A stretch of DNA of 64,000 nt, from NCBI RefSeq assembly GCF_030253575.1, contig NC_080559.1, positions 10,967,501-11,031,500 on the forward strand, in the 5' to 3' direction. The position numbers and the translations under genes are program-made. Positions 10,943 through 22,214 of the stretch are shown here, piece by piece. The number at the start of each line of letters is the position of its first letter. The stretch's first letter is position 1. Source of the stretch: Rhododendron vialii (taxonomy: Eukaryota; Streptophyta; Magnoliopsida; Ericales; Ericaceae). Below the pieces are notes generated by a model that ran no database searches, had not been told where the DNA came from, and saw only the letters and a list, made by a program, of their open reading frames with translations.

Positions 10943-11300
10943 ATCTCTAGCTTTCATTCTCCATTTACCATTCCTTATTCTTCGGTCAACACTACCATCT
11001 ACCATTCATCTTCGTAAATAAAATAAAAAAACTACCACACACATTCTTTTCTTCTAACTATCATTAACCTCTTCTTCTCTACAAATGAACAAATTCAAAA
11101 GATCTATTCTAACCGGACTTGCTCTGAGCGAAGAAGAAGAAGAAGAAGAAGCAGCAGCAGCTTGACTGAACTAGCTAGCTGGTATCAAGACTAGAGTTGA
11201 AACTTTGAGTAGTCCAGAAAAGCTTTACAATAACTATATAGGCCTAATTTAGTAACAATATATTTGTATATAGGTGTCGCAATGTTGGAAAAATATACAC
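10943..11300. repeat. UGT-flank duplicated block, copy 1 right part
   Basis: After the target copy, TTCATTCTCCATTTACCATT, the CTTCTTCTCTACAAATGAACAA block, GACTGAACTAGC and TTGAAACTTTGAGTAG are collinear with 22565-22810 and partly with 62941-63130. The block lies downstream (3') of the UGT at 11864-13357. Confidence 0.85.
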
Positions 11301-11315
11301 GCTTCAACTTTTTTA

Positions 11316-11549
11316 CTCCCTCCGTTCCAAAAAAGATGGCAATTTTTGAAACTCGTGTAATTTTTTATCGCTTCTATCTTTTAATCTATAATGTTTTTCA
11401 TGAGTTTGAAAATTTTGTATAATAGAACTAGTCGAGAACTATCAAATAAGATCCATACTACATATTTTTTGAGATTCTTATTGAAAGATATAAGAAATTG
11501 AAATTAGCACAAATATCAAAAATTGACATCTAATTTGGGACGGAGGGAG
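11316..11549. mobile_element. Stowaway-like MITE
   Basis: The ends are CTCCCTCCGTTCC and GGGACGGAGGGAG, with TA on both outer sides (11314-11315, 11550-11551). The terminal inverted repeats extend about 30 bp (GATGGCAATTTTTGA against TCAAAAATTGACATC). Stowaway elements are short non-autonomous Tc1/mariner relatives that duplicate TA. Confidence 0.88.
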
Positions 11550-11863
11550 TAATTTTTTGTTGAAGAAGGATCACCCCACAGGAGACCAGGCCACTAATTG
11601 AACCCATCTATCCAATGTAAACGTCCGGACGACCCGAAGCAACCATCCCCACGTGGTACTCCAACTCTCTTCAAAAACCAACAACCTAGTACTACTAGGT
11701 TCAATTGTAAATTCCTATATAACAGAAATCACCAATTTCCCCCGTAACAGTCCTACAGAGTCTTCCGCCACCATACATTGATGTGGAGTTAAAAGAAGAA
11801 GTTTATGGATCCGACATCAATTTTGTGACAGTGCCTAGAGGCATTGAATAATCTCTCCACGAA
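11550..11863. other. Probable UGT 3' UTR and spacer
   Basis: No gene. It includes the region immediately downstream of the UGT stop codon. No clear polyadenylation signal stands out. Confidence 0.4.
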
Positions 11864-13357
11864 CTACACTAGTGTTTCTAGTTTAATTACCCCATTGGAT
11901 TGGTTTGCATGTTGGATAACATCGTCAATCAACAATGCCATGTTCAAGTAAGATGATCCTCCTTCTTCAACTGCTTTCTTCGCCATCTCTCCAAGCTCCC
12001 TTGCTCTCCTCCTTCTCTCTCCTCCTTCCTCCCCATCCCTCATCACCTCCTCTACCGCCGCCTTCACTTTCTCTCTCTTCACCAGCACCTCAACCTCCTC
12101 ATTACCCCACTGCATCCCAACCTCAACTCCAATCCTCACTCCAATCCCCAACACCTCCGTGACCAGCTTCTCATTATAAAATTGCTCTGCGAACATCGGC
12201 CACGTTACCATGGGCACCCCCGCACACACTCCTTCGAGAGTCGAGTTCCACCCGCAGTGAGTCAAGAACCCCCCTACAGCAGGATGCGATAGTATCATAA
12301 CTTGGGGCGCCCACCCTTTAATCACTAACCCCCTTTCTTTATTCCTCTCTTCGAATTCCTCTGTCTCCAACCACATCTCTAGCTCAACTGATTTATCTGC
12401 TCCTCTGATTATCCAAATAAACGGCCGATTTAACGATTCCAAACCCAACCCAATTTCAATTAACTGGGAACATGATATGTGACATAAACTACCAAAACAA
12501 GCGTAAATGACAGAATTCGAACTTTTCGAATCGAGCCATTTCAAGCAGTAGTGCTCATCAATGGCAGCTTTGTTTCCCCTATCAAACTTATCCGAAACCT
12601 CTTTGTTACAGAGAGAAACAGGCCCAATGCACCAACTATTCTCTGCTATTTTCTTGTATCCCTCCACATACTTCATCTCCATCTCCTCAAAGCTATTGAC
12701 CAAAATACCCCTTGCGCCTCTCATATGATCCAAAATCCTTTTCAGCTGGGAGGCGTTCTTTCTCACGAATTCGGGCAGCTGGGTTTTCTTAAACTCGATC
12801 CGGTGAGGCATATCGGGCACCAGAATGGACTCTGAATCCGTGTTTATAACACCATCTTCAATCCGGTTGGAACAGAGGAGAGTGAAGCAAGAAATAGCAT
12901 TGAAAACGTATATCGGGATATCAAATTTTGCAGCGATTTCGGATGTCCAGGGAAGGGCATTGCTGGTAATTAAACAGTTAGGCGGGGGTTTTAACTCGGA
13001 TATTAGTTTTTCCAAGGGTTGCTGGAGCAAAGAGGTGGCTGTGAAGAAGAGTGTGACGTGGTCAGGTGAAGTGAGGGAGTCCAGGTTCTCGATGCTTTCG
13101 GGTAAGCCGGCTTCGGAACATGGGAAGTGGAGGGGGATGAGGCGGATATTGAAGCCGGAACTGGTGGCTCGATCGATGAGGGGCTGGAAGCGGGCGGCGT
13201 TTAATGGAGTGGTGATGATGGTGACGGTGAGACCGCGGTGGTGGGCCGCGAGGAGTTTGGCGAAGTCAGTCATGGGGATAAGGTGGCTTTGGGACATGAG
13301 AGGGACGATGAGGAAGTGGAGATGGTGGTGGATTTGGGTGGCCATAGGAGGAGACAT
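11864..13357 (-). CDS. UDP-glycosyltransferase, UGT73-like (family GT1)
   Basis: One uninterrupted exon of 497 codons, the normal length for plant UGTs. GT1 enzymes move a sugar, mostly glucose from UDP-glucose, to small acceptors such as flavonoids, terpenoids or hormones in the cytosol. The N-terminal acceptor domain has SQSHLIPMTDFAK with the catalytic His at residue 25. The C-terminal PSPG box (about residues 355-398) runs WAPQVMILSHPAVGGF, HCGWNST, VPMVTWPMFAEQ and ends in Gln, as in glucose users. The usual catalytic Asp of the ISD-x-x-LPWT block is replaced: it reads CLITSNALPWT, with Ser132 (AGC at 12964-12962) in the Asp column. The rest is family-like. A TATA box lies about 125 bp upstream. 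The acceptor cannot be told. Confidence 0.95.
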   Translation of the reverse strand: MSPPMATQIHHHLHFLIVPLMSQSHLIPMTDFAKLLAAHHRGLTVTIITTPLNAARFQPLIDRATSSGFNIRLIPLHFPCSEAGLPESIENLDSLTSPDHVTLFFTATSLLQQPLEKLISELKPPPNCLITSNALPWTSEIAAKFDIPIYVFNAISCFTLLCSNRIEDGVINTDSESILVPDMPHRIEFKKTQLPEFVRKNASQLKRILDHMRGARGILVNSFEEMEMKYVEGYKKIAENSWCIGPVSLCNKEVSDKFDRGNKAAIDEHYCLKWLDSKSSNSVIYACFGSLCHISCSQLIEIGLGLESLNRPFIWIIRGADKSVELEMWLETEEFEERNKERGLVIKGWAPQVMILSHPAVGGFLTHCGWNSTLEGVCAGVPMVTWPMFAEQFYNEKLVTEVLGIGVRIGVEVGMQWGNEEVEVLVKREKVKAAVEEVMRDGEEGGERRRRARELGEMAKKAVEEGGSSYLNMALLIDDVIQHANQSNGVIKLETLV

Positions 13358-13480
13358 AGAGCAAATGAATTAATGATGTGGTGGCGGTGATTGGTAGTAG
13401 GAGTTTTGGATCGAGGTTTGAGTGCATGAGATGTATTATTAGTAGGAGTATTGTGCGAGATTGGGGGTGGCTGGCTCTTT

Positions 13481-13490
13481 CTATTTATAG
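13481..13490 (-). promoter_or_regulatory. TATA box of the UGT gene
   Basis: The minus strand reads CTATAAATAG, 124 bases upstream of the UGT start codon, a normal distance for a leader of about 90-100 bases. Confidence 0.7.
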
Positions 13491-13546
13491 AAGCAACCGT
13501 GCTAGACAGAGCGTATATCGTGCTTTTGGGCTTGTCTCAAGTCTAA

Positions 13547-13724
13547 CAAAGATAATTGGTAGCGCTCATTTTGTTTAAAATATTTTGTTTAGAGTCTTCG
13601 TAAAAAATCAACTCCATCCGATATCGTTAAGGGCATTTATGAAATATCCGTATTTGCTAGCCTAAATTAAGATATCGAATAGAGCTAATTTTTTTTAAAC
13701 AAAATGAGCAGCTCTAATTATCTT
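13547..13724. mobile_element. Small inverted-repeat MITE upstream of the UGT
   Basis: AAAGATAATTGGTAGCGCTC at the left and the inverse GAGCAGCTCTAATTATCTT at the right, with TTTTGTTTAAAA next to both, form arms of about 35 bp. The core contains a second shorter inverse (GATATCG). It sits about 60 bp beyond the TATA box, so it is part of the promoter neighbourhood. Confidence 0.7.
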
Positions 13725-14829
13725 AATTTGTGCCCAAAAACGCGTTTTCTGTACATCACTTGTTGTACCAGTAGCATTTCTGTTATAGAAGTGACTCTAG
13801 TACTTATTACGACTTGAGCAAATGCTATTGTGATTACATTTGTGTACCATTTAATGGGTAGACCTATGGGACACATCCTTTAATAAGTGTGTACCGTACG
13901 CACCCTCTATATATTCCCTTGGATTTGAGATAATCTAATCTTAACCGTTTAGTTTTTTAATTAAAAAAAGGGCAACCTGTCTAACCGGTTATCACGTACT
14001 CTATTGTTGAGTTTCTCTCTCTTCTATCTTTAATGGGTTTTCAAATGCGGTCCAATATCAATTTGGGTGGACTAGAAATGAGAATTTTTATGAATATTTT
14101 TTTTACTTTCTAAACTATTAAATAAAATTATGAAAATAATAAAATAATTTAAAACTAATTTAATAAATCAATAAAGTTAGACTGTTCGATATGATCAATT
14201 TTTTAATCCAATTTGATCAACATAACATTATTAAATTTTAATGTCTTATGATACGTACTTGACAATATCCGATAATCTTTGATTTTAGTAACAATTTTGA
14301 ATATCGTAAGACTTGATATCCTAACAGTTTAGATCGATCATCCTAACAAAAAAATTAAAAAATAAAACTTAAGTTAAAATTGGTCATACTTTTGACAGTC
14401 ATTCTCAACCCATTTCACCTGAAAAGTCGAACCCAAATTCTTGTCTTAAGACAGTTGAATAATTAATTCTTTAGTGAACTCTCATTTAGCCACGAAAAAT
14501 TGGAGGGATTTTGATTTTTTGGAAGAGAATTTGATTTGGAGAAATATTTTGAGAGGAAATTGCAATTGTATTAAAAAATTTGGGTATAGTTCTTACTTTT
14601 TGGTGAATTTCTTGGATGAAAATTTTGAGCGAGAATTTCATTTTTAGTTTAAATTTTTGAGGTATTGTATAGGAAAAAATTAAATTTTCAAAAAAATAAT
14701 ATGGATGGAATTGAAAATTAAGATAATGTGGAGGAAATTTTAAATTTTTAAAAAACTATTGTGGCGGAAATTAAAAATAATTTTAGTTAAATTTCGTATA
14801 ACACATTTTGCTAAGGTAACGAAAATGTA
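13725..14829. other. AT-rich intergenic DNA
   Basis: No gene or clear repeat was recognised. Long A/T runs and no sustained reading frame. Confidence 0.5.
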
Positions 14830-15042
14830 TGGTATTGTTACTGAATTTATGATTTTTTAAACACGTATTTTGCTTGGGTATAATTATTATTGATTGTGGT
14901 ATGACATATTTTGGTCTTATTACCAAATATTTTAATCGATTTCCTTTGGTACGACACGTGGTAAGAAAATATCAATTTATGGTATTGTCATAACAATTGT
15001 GGTTTGTTATATAATTTGTGGTATTTACATATATTTTCTTTT
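14830..15042. repeat. Diverged tandem repeat, left part
   Basis: The unit contains AAGAAAATATCAATTTATGG, TATTGTCATAACAATTGTGG, AATTTGTGGTATT, CTTGGGTATAA and GACATATTTTGG. It continues after the solo LTR at 16810-17150. Unit length is about 175-180 bp, roughly 2.5 degenerate copies in all. Confidence 0.65.
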
Positions 15043-15639
15043 TGTCACGCTCTCGATTTTCAACATAATAATAAATGAATTTCCATAAACAAAACCTCAC
15101 ATTAGTTCGTACAATACCCCAAATAGTTCAACATTTTCATTTCCACAATTTTACTTCCAAGTCCAAAGGATTTCCAAATAATACATCATCGGCTCAACGG
15201 CCCCAAAACCAACAAAAGTATCAAGTGTTCAAGAGTTGGGGTTTACAATATTCTTAAACCATAAACAATATCAAATGACGTTACAAATACATCTTTTAAA
15301 AAAAATGATTTACAAATATGGCTAAATAACTTCAGCATGTTAGCTTTCAAAAACATGTCCACGTCCAAGCACTCCAAGCATGCAACTACTGCCCTGGGTT
15401 AGTACCTGAAATTAATGTAAGGTTTGAGCTACACTAGCCCAGTAGAAAGCTCTAATCTAACAATGTATGCATATGAAATATAGGAATAATCTTGTGATGA
15501 ACAATGATAATGAAGTTAGAAGAATGGACGGTATCAATAATCGATAACTCAACATTTCGTTTTCAAAACCAACCGTATGAATCAAATAATAACCTTTGAA
15601 AGTACCACGTGACCAATCATGTCTCGTACAAATGTCTTG

Positions 15640-15805
15640 AGCCGTAACTCCTGTCGGGCCAATTAAAGGACCCTGATGTCCTCTGCCAGGCACCTTACCC
15701 ATTGGGAGGTCCTGAAGTATCAAATACAAGCATATAGCTCCTGCCGGGCCAGTTAAAAGATCTCGATATCCTCTGCCAGGCACTCACCCGTCGATGAGTC
15801 CTGAA
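15640..15805. repeat. Two-copy 92-bp tandem repeat in the solo LTR
   Basis: AACTCCTGTCGGGCCAATTA (15644) and AGCTCCTGCCGGGCCAGTTA (15736) begin similar units, both followed by TCCTCTGCCAGGCAC and GAGTCCTGAA-like blocks. Confidence 0.75.
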
Positions 15806-16064
15806 TGTTCGCGTTGTGTCCGTAAAGTTTCAAAATCCTCTTTATCGTCATGTTCGTATCGTTCAAACCCAACTTTGATACATAAAGTAATTCTTGTAAA
15901 ATTATGTCCAAACGAGCATTAAAATTATGCTAAACATTCGATGAAGTCGTTAAACACGAGTAATCAAGTTAAGGGTCATTTGGGAGGTGTTTGGGTAAGT
16001 TGGAAGTGATTAGGGACCAAAACGGTGAAAAATGAAGCAAAATAGTGAAAGCCGGAGATAAGCA

Positions 16065-16235
16065 ACAGGTATCGATACCAAGGAAAAATGTATGGATACC
16101 ATTTGGTCAAAAAGCATTCCAGACGCAAGGGTATTGATAACAAGGACAATGGGTATCGATAACAAGTGAATTTCTGGATTTTGGAACACAAAGGTATTGA
16201 TAACAATACTAAGGGTATCGATAACAATTCAGTTC
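16065..16235. repeat. GGTATCGATAAC repeat cluster in the solo LTR
   Basis: At least five spaced variants of GGTAT(C/T)GATA(A/C)C occur, some with self-complementary centres. They lie in the body of the LTR. Function is unknown. Confidence 0.6.
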
Positions 16236-16809
16236 GAGCAGATTCTTAGCAGATTTTCATGGGTTTCTTAACAACTTCGACCCCAACAACAATAACAACG
16301 ATCAATAGCAAGGTTCAAGCTCTAAGAAATAAGTCATAAACATATATTGAAAGTTAGAACTCCCTGCCTCAAGATTGAAGAACGAAATCAAGTGATTTTC
16401 CAAGCCCTAACTCCAAAGCTTGCAATCGAATGGAATACATCTCCACCGAGCTCAAACCAACAAGAAACGAGCCCCACTACACAAAGGAATGAAGGATTGA
16501 AGGCTGTTTTGTGTGGGTTGTGGATGTTTTTGGTGGAATTTTGGATGAGAGTGAGAGGGAGCCGTGAGAGTGAGAGAGTGAGCCGAGAGAGGGAGATGGA
16601 CGGGAGTGAGAGAGAGAAAAGAAAAGGGAAAGTTATTCCCTATACACACACCTATGATACATATATACACTAGGACACATCACATACTCACCCCTCAAAT
16701 GCAATACTTTAACACATTAACCCCAATTCTCAATTTTTCAAATCAATTTCCTCCTTTTATTTCTTTGTAACCCATCTAAATCAATTTTACGAATTTACGG
16801 GTCTTTACA

Positions 16810-17150
16810 CTTTTGATACAACACGTTGTAGTAAGAAAATGACAATTTTAGATGTTGTCATAACAATTGTGGTTATTTTATAAAATTTGTGGTATTTTAT
16901 AAATATTTTTGGCTTGGGTATAACAATTGTTGATTCTAGTACGACATATTTTGATTTTATTACGGAATATCATACGAGTCAAAGAATTTTTGGTGCGAGT
17001 CATTGTGATAAGATAATGCCAATTTATGGTATTGTTATAACATTTGTAGGTAGTATTATTTAATTTTTGATATTATACTCATATATTTGGTTGGGATACG
17101 AGTATTATGGATTCTAGTACAAATTATTATGGCTACATAATAACAATATT
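16810..17150. repeat. Diverged tandem repeat, right part
   Basis: It repeats the blocks named for 14830-15042. AAGAAAATGACAATTTTAG at 16835 and AAGATAATGCCAATTTATGG at 17010 are 175 bp apart, and CTTGGGTATAACA at 16912 recurs as GTTGGGATACGAG near 17091. Confidence 0.65.
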
Positions 17151-18054
17151 TTTTAATTATGGGTAACCTGCTAATGACCTGTTCAACAGGCAAATTTTAA
17201 AGTACAAGTCGTAACTAGCATCATAAATATGCATAAGAAAATCAAAAATCGGCATAATGAAAATCACAAATTGTCATAATTTATAAATACAATATACCCT
17301 GTGTACCATAGCTTTCTCCCCATTTAATATGTCACTTTTATGCGTTGTAGAATATGCGCCTCTACATGAAGAGGCACAGCCTATCAATTTGTTCGTAACG
17401 CATCACATGATACATAAAACGTGGTACTAAAATGTGATTACAAAATAAAATACACAATCATATATATACCCTCTCTCGTTTGATAACTCTAATCCATTGG
17501 GAAAAGATGGATGATTTTGTAAAGGACAAATTAAATCACACTCCTAGATACAGCATGCTACTTAAGTTTTCGCCCATGACATCATTGTGGGTTAAGTTTT
17601 CATTTTTGCAATGATATGAATAACCTATTTTAGGATCTTTATATTTATAGATAGATAGACATTGATACACGTGTGTGCGTGCTTAATGTGTTGGATTTAA
17701 TTGTTGAGGGAAAAGTAGTTTAAATTAAAAATGGAATAATTCAAATTGGGAGATAAAATGAGAACGCGCGGTTTCTAAGAATGGGACAAAACAACGAACT
17801 TTCGTGATATTTTTTTTAATCCAAAAATAGCACGATTAATTTTTCATTACAGACTAAAATATTAAAGAACGGAATTAGAGTATGTGTTACAAAACTAATA
17901 CTACAAAATGTTAAAGAATTTTTCCAGTAAAATTAAAGCAAGTAAAATACATAAACACATAGCATATCAGATTGAAATATATCAAAAACTATAATAAGGT
18001 ACGTACGTAGTGTCACTCTATTTGTAGGGGCTGGAGCTTAGACATTCTTATATA
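17151..18054. other. AT-rich intergenic DNA
   Basis: No gene or repeat that I can support. Confidence 0.4.
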
Positions 18055-18410
18055 TTCCCTTCGTCCCAATTTAAATGTCCAATGCTATTTTTCGTGCATT
18101 TTTAAACTCCAAAAAAGCCACCTGAAATGAGTGGTTAGCGGCCTTGATAAACATTAATGAATAGTACTCCATTTCTTAATTGATGATACAGCCCCTCACC
18201 ATGGGTGGGCTTAGCATTATCCACTTGGTAGTATTTAAAATTATTCCATGCATGCCTGCAAAAACTCCAAAAAATATATATTTCTAAATATTATTTTTTT
18301 AATTTTCTTACACCAAATTGAAGTACTCAATAATATGTAAAAGTGTATCTTTTTGGAGTTTGAAAATGCACAAAAAACCGTAGGAGACATTTAAATTGGG
18401 ACGGATGAAG
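18055..18410. mobile_element. Stowaway-like MITE with long arms
   Basis: CGTCCCAATTTAAATGTCC, then CGTGCATTTTTAAACTCCAA at the left, is answered at the right by TTGGAGTTTGAAAATGCAC and GACATTTAAATTGGGACG. Arms are about 60 bp with TA outside both ends. Confidence 0.75.
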
Positions 18411-19301
18411 TATCTTTTTTAACACGATTATAAATTTGATTTTCACGAATCTAGCCCATCTTGCCCCGACATCTAGCAAGTGCCTTGGGGGGCTAAGTTT
18501 AGTTGAGTTCTTCCTATCTATTTCATTGTCTGATATCTTGGAATCACGTCACTCCCTAGTTAGCTTGACGAAATAACTAGGTTTTGGACGGACCGTACTG
18601 GACTGGCTTGCGTCTTTGGTTCTCTTCTAGAAATGAAAGCAACGTTAGAATTGAAGGGCCAACAATGGTTAGAAGGGCAAACTACGTATCGAAATGGAAG
18701 GAGAGATCGATTGCACGCCCACGGATGGACGATCGAATGTCGATCGAAGATATCGAACCAATCCCCTGCCCTTGCGTCTGGATCCCGTCTAGATCAGCAA
18801 TCATATATTTTGATATGTTTGTGTTTTTGCTTTTCTTCTTTATTGGTGTTTTCTTGATCACCGCATACTACAAAAATAGTAATAATTGACGGGCATGAAT
18901 AAGAGTAGTAATTGATGGGAGCAGATATTTCCTTCTCGCTTGTATTTGTTGTTGTTGTGATTACATCTGTGTTTATTATTTAATGGTTTGTGCTGGGATT
19001 CCGTTTGGTATTTCTCTACTTAGTCCCGGACAGAGTTCTTATGCCGACACTTGTGTCGGCTGCATTTGCAAGGTGTCATTGAGTCTGTAGCATGTCGTGC
19101 TTTATGTAGTAACTCATGTCTCGGATTAGATAGTTTGGTGCATTCCTGTATATTGCGATGTAATTTTTGCCTTCGGATATGAATAAATGAATTGCCTGAT
19201 TTCAAATAAAAAATAAAAAATAAAAGAGAGTGGCAAACAAAATAATGAATCATGCACCCACTCAATTCCTATCCTCTCTCTCAATGAATCATGCACCCAC
19301 T

Positions 19302-19304
<3 letters not shown>
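18411..19304. other. No gene recognised
   Basis: A 101-codon + strand frame (18584-18889) exists without recognisable domains and with a shorter competing frame. 19020-19220 looks like an expressed 3' end (A-rich, AATAAATGAATTG) but no gene is attached. Confidence 0.35.

Positions 19305-19395
<91 letters not shown>
19305..19395. repeat. (TC)n microsatellite, about 45 units
   Basis: Uninterrupted TC dinucleotides. The preceding 40 bases contain AATGAATCATGCACCCACTC twice, suggesting local slippage duplication. Confidence 0.97.
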
Positions 19396-19397
<2 letters not shown>

Positions 19398-20399
19398 ATT
19401 CATACAGTTTTCTCTGGAAATTAATACAACTGATCAGTTGACGGGTATGGAAGCTACCCGCACTATTGCACAACCACATGCATATATTCTATTTTAAACT
19501 TCTGAACTACTAAAATAACACATTAATGGGGACTGATTGGTACTGCAAAGATTCTCCTCCAAATATATATTTTAGGCTTGGTGGGGTACTGGCGCTTACG
19601 AAACATTATTCTCTTCTTTTGTTATCGAGAAAATCATTGTACGTAGCATTTCTTTAGAGAGAGAAAGGGAAAAAAGTAGTAAAAACGAGGAATCTGCTTA
19701 AACAACTTCGAATATCCAAGACAGACTTGAAAATTGGCAACATATACTTGTATGTATGCATAAAGCTGCATGTGCTCTTGGAAAGTTGTACCACTAATAG
19801 CGGTTTTCTTATGCCTCCGAAAAATCGAGAAACTCAAGGGATGTTATGACGTAGAATTATGTTCCAAAATCAAAGTCGAAATGTCTCATAAAAGGAAGAC
19901 TTAAAAAGGCCCAGTTCATTTCATCTTTATAATTATGCCGTAGAACTATGTGCTCTAGAAGCCCAGTTCTTCCTAAGTTTTTATTTTTTGTAATTTTTTC
20001 ATCTTTTCTGAATTTTTGTTAGATTGGTACTTTTTTTTTTTTTGATTAATCGTTCATTACAATGAGAGCAATCAAAAAGGTAAAACGTTACCATCATAAG
20101 GGCAATAAAGTTCTCCGAAGAAGAAAACGTACAATTAAAAGAACAGTCTTGTTTTCTCTATAGTGTTGTTTACATGAACTTTTTACTATTTTGATAGATG
20201 TGTTTATACTCTTCTAATTCCTTTTATGGATCAGATGATTGATTATTTCAAAAAATCATGGTGAAAAGGTAAACAAACAAATAACGAAAATTAAATAATA
20301 CCAAATCCAGAACCGGAGAAATAATATAGGAAGAACTCAATTTTAGAATCTATCAGTTAATGAGAAGCATTGCTCTAACAAGAATCAATAACCCATTTA
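19396..20399. other. No gene recognised
   Basis: AT-rich DNA without supported coding. Ends with a 45-base block that recurs after the next MITE. Confidence 0.4.
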
Positions 20400-20537
20400 G
20401 AGCATGTACACCAATGAAAATGTATTTCACCTACTTAACAATACATTTTTTTCATTTTACCTACTCAAATCTCTCTCAATCTCACACCAATACTCTCTAC
20501 TTTACCTATCATTTATTAAAATACTATTTCTTTTTTG

Positions 20538-20570
<33 letters not shown>

Positions 20571-20742
20571 AATTAATTGTTTAAGAATGACACATGAACA
20601 GTGCATAGGTATTAATAGCTACCTATTTCTTCAAATCTATTTTACCTTCTCCTTTAGCTCATCTGCTGCAGGTGACTTTTTGTGTTTTTGTTTGGTAAAA
20701 TAGCTAAAAAAGGCATTATGCCTCATCTGGTAAACTTGCTCT
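20400..20742. mobile_element. MITE with GAGCATGT/ACTTGCTC ends
   Basis: The left end TTAGAGCATGTACACCA and right end TGGTAAACTTGCTCTAA are inverted. A (GA)n tract (about 20538-20560) lies inside. The flanks carry a direct repeat of about 45 bp (CAGTTAATGAGAAGC ... TGCTCTAACAAGAATCAATA at 20352-20391 and 20752-20797). Confidence 0.7.
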
Positions 20743-20797
20743 AAAGAATCGGTCAGTTAATGAGAAGCTAGCGTTGCTCTAACAAGAATCAATAACG

Positions 20798-21541
20798 AAT
20801 AGTTTCACGGTTATGACATCAAAGGTTTTCTGTCTTGAGTACTAGATAACGGAAAAAATTACTGGGTGGTCTTAGGGTACCGTCACATACCCAACACCAT
20901 GCATTCTCCATCACACATTTTCGGAGTCCGTGTATACAAACTGAATAATTACTCCAATTAATACAATGGGCTAGCTAGATCCTGTCACGTTAGTTTCAAT
21001 GTACTACTCCAGTAGATTGCTAATTACGCAGCGAATGATGGAACTTTCAAGATCTTGTCCACGAGAAGTTAAATACTTGTAAAGTTTTTCAAGATCAAGA
21101 TCTAGCTACCTCATCTCGGAATCAATCAATAGGTCCCACACTCTTGTTCTCCGCAGAATTTATAAGTAAAATAGTACTCATGCGTTTCTCATAAATCATT
21201 GTCCCAACATTTTGCGGCCGTGAAAAGTCCGAATCCCTTAAAAAAACTTAATTGCTATTTTTCTTCGTCTTCTTTGTTTCGTTGCCAATGGGGCCATAAG
21301 GCCCATATATAACATTGTTCCCACAGTATTAATTTTCCGGCAGTGGTGGCTACTAATTGCAACTTGGCTGCTGGCCGGGTATCCCGGTATGGGTGCATGG
21401 GGACCATGGCCGAGGCATGCGTGCTGCTAATTGCCCTGTCTGCCCGCACAGGCATGTGAGGTGCTCATGAGAATGATACATGCATCTAACAATACCACAT
21501 AGTACTGTTAGTTAGAGTATATTCTAGTGTGTTAGGTGCAT
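20798..21541. other. No gene recognised
   Basis: No sustained coding frame and no clear repeat. Confidence 0.4.
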
Positions 21542-21543
21542 TA

Positions 21544-21574
<31 letters not shown>

Positions 21575-21584
21575 CACACACACA
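21542..21584. repeat. (TA)n(CA)n compound microsatellite
   Basis: About ten TA units followed by about nine CA units. Confidence 0.95.
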
Positions 21585-21777
21585 AATGTGCCTATGAATT
21601 TATTACATAATGATGGTCTTTTCTCTTTCATCTCTTCCCCTTTCCCTCTTTCTCTTTCCTCCTCCTCACTTTTCAAGTGTGCTAAGAGGTTCTCTAAACT
21701 TGGCACACTTATAAGTGAGAATGTGCTGAGCCTGGCATGTTTGGGGGCAGAGTTTAGGTTCAAAGATCAAAAATAAT

Positions 21778-21890
21778 ACTCACACAACAATCTAAATATA
21801 ATGTTTTACATATATGTGGGTTCCATACACATTACGTATGAATCTTACATGTATGTGAGAGGTTGTGTTTAGATTGTCGTGTGTAACATT
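21778..21890. repeat. Small foldback element
   Basis: CACACAACAATCTAAAT is answered by GTTTAGATTGTCGTGTGT, with a second inverse pair (TACATATATGTGGG / CATGTATGTGAG) inside. Confidence 0.65.
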
Positions 21891-22214
21891 TTTCGTTAGG
21901 GATTGGTGAGGGGTGGGGGCCGCTAGTGGGTTCAAGCGGTATGGTTTCTTTTAGTTTGGGCGCCTTGTGGGTTTGGGCTGGGCCTGATAGAGTGTGGATG
22001 GTGTTTTGCCAACATGGTGTACGTATTTGGTGTCTTTGATGTAATTTTTTTCTATCTAAAAATGTGAGGTGAGGAGATTGGTTGAGTTATGGCGGGCTCT
22101 AATTTTTCGAAGCTACCTCAATGCATGACGACTCCTATTGTTTTACTACAGTTTGTTTTTTTTTTTTTTTTTATCATTAATGATATGTAGACTTTTTTTG
22201 CCAATGAAAAAAAT

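Larger units (their letters stand above)
15043..16809 (-). repeat. Solo LTR (1767 bp), gypsy type
   Basis: On the minus strand it starts TGTAAAGACCCG (16809) and ends GAGCGTGACA (15043), a start and end typical of Ty3/gypsy LTRs. It is bracketed by a perfect 5-bp target duplication CTTTT (15038-15042 and 16810-16814). No internal region is left, so it is an LTR-LTR recombination product. It carries a GA-rich leader-like tract (16540-16620) and two internal repeat arrays. Confidence 0.9.

Noticed and set aside
11935-12162. 75-codon + strand frame rich in Pro/Ser/Leu
   Set aside because: It is the antisense shadow of the UGT C-terminal coding region.
12825-13373. 182-codon + strand frame
   Set aside because: Antisense of the UGT N-terminal half, whose frame has clear family motifs.
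19126-19479. 117-codon frame with Arg-Glu repeats
   Set aside because: Translation of the (TC)n microsatellite; no real protein is implied.
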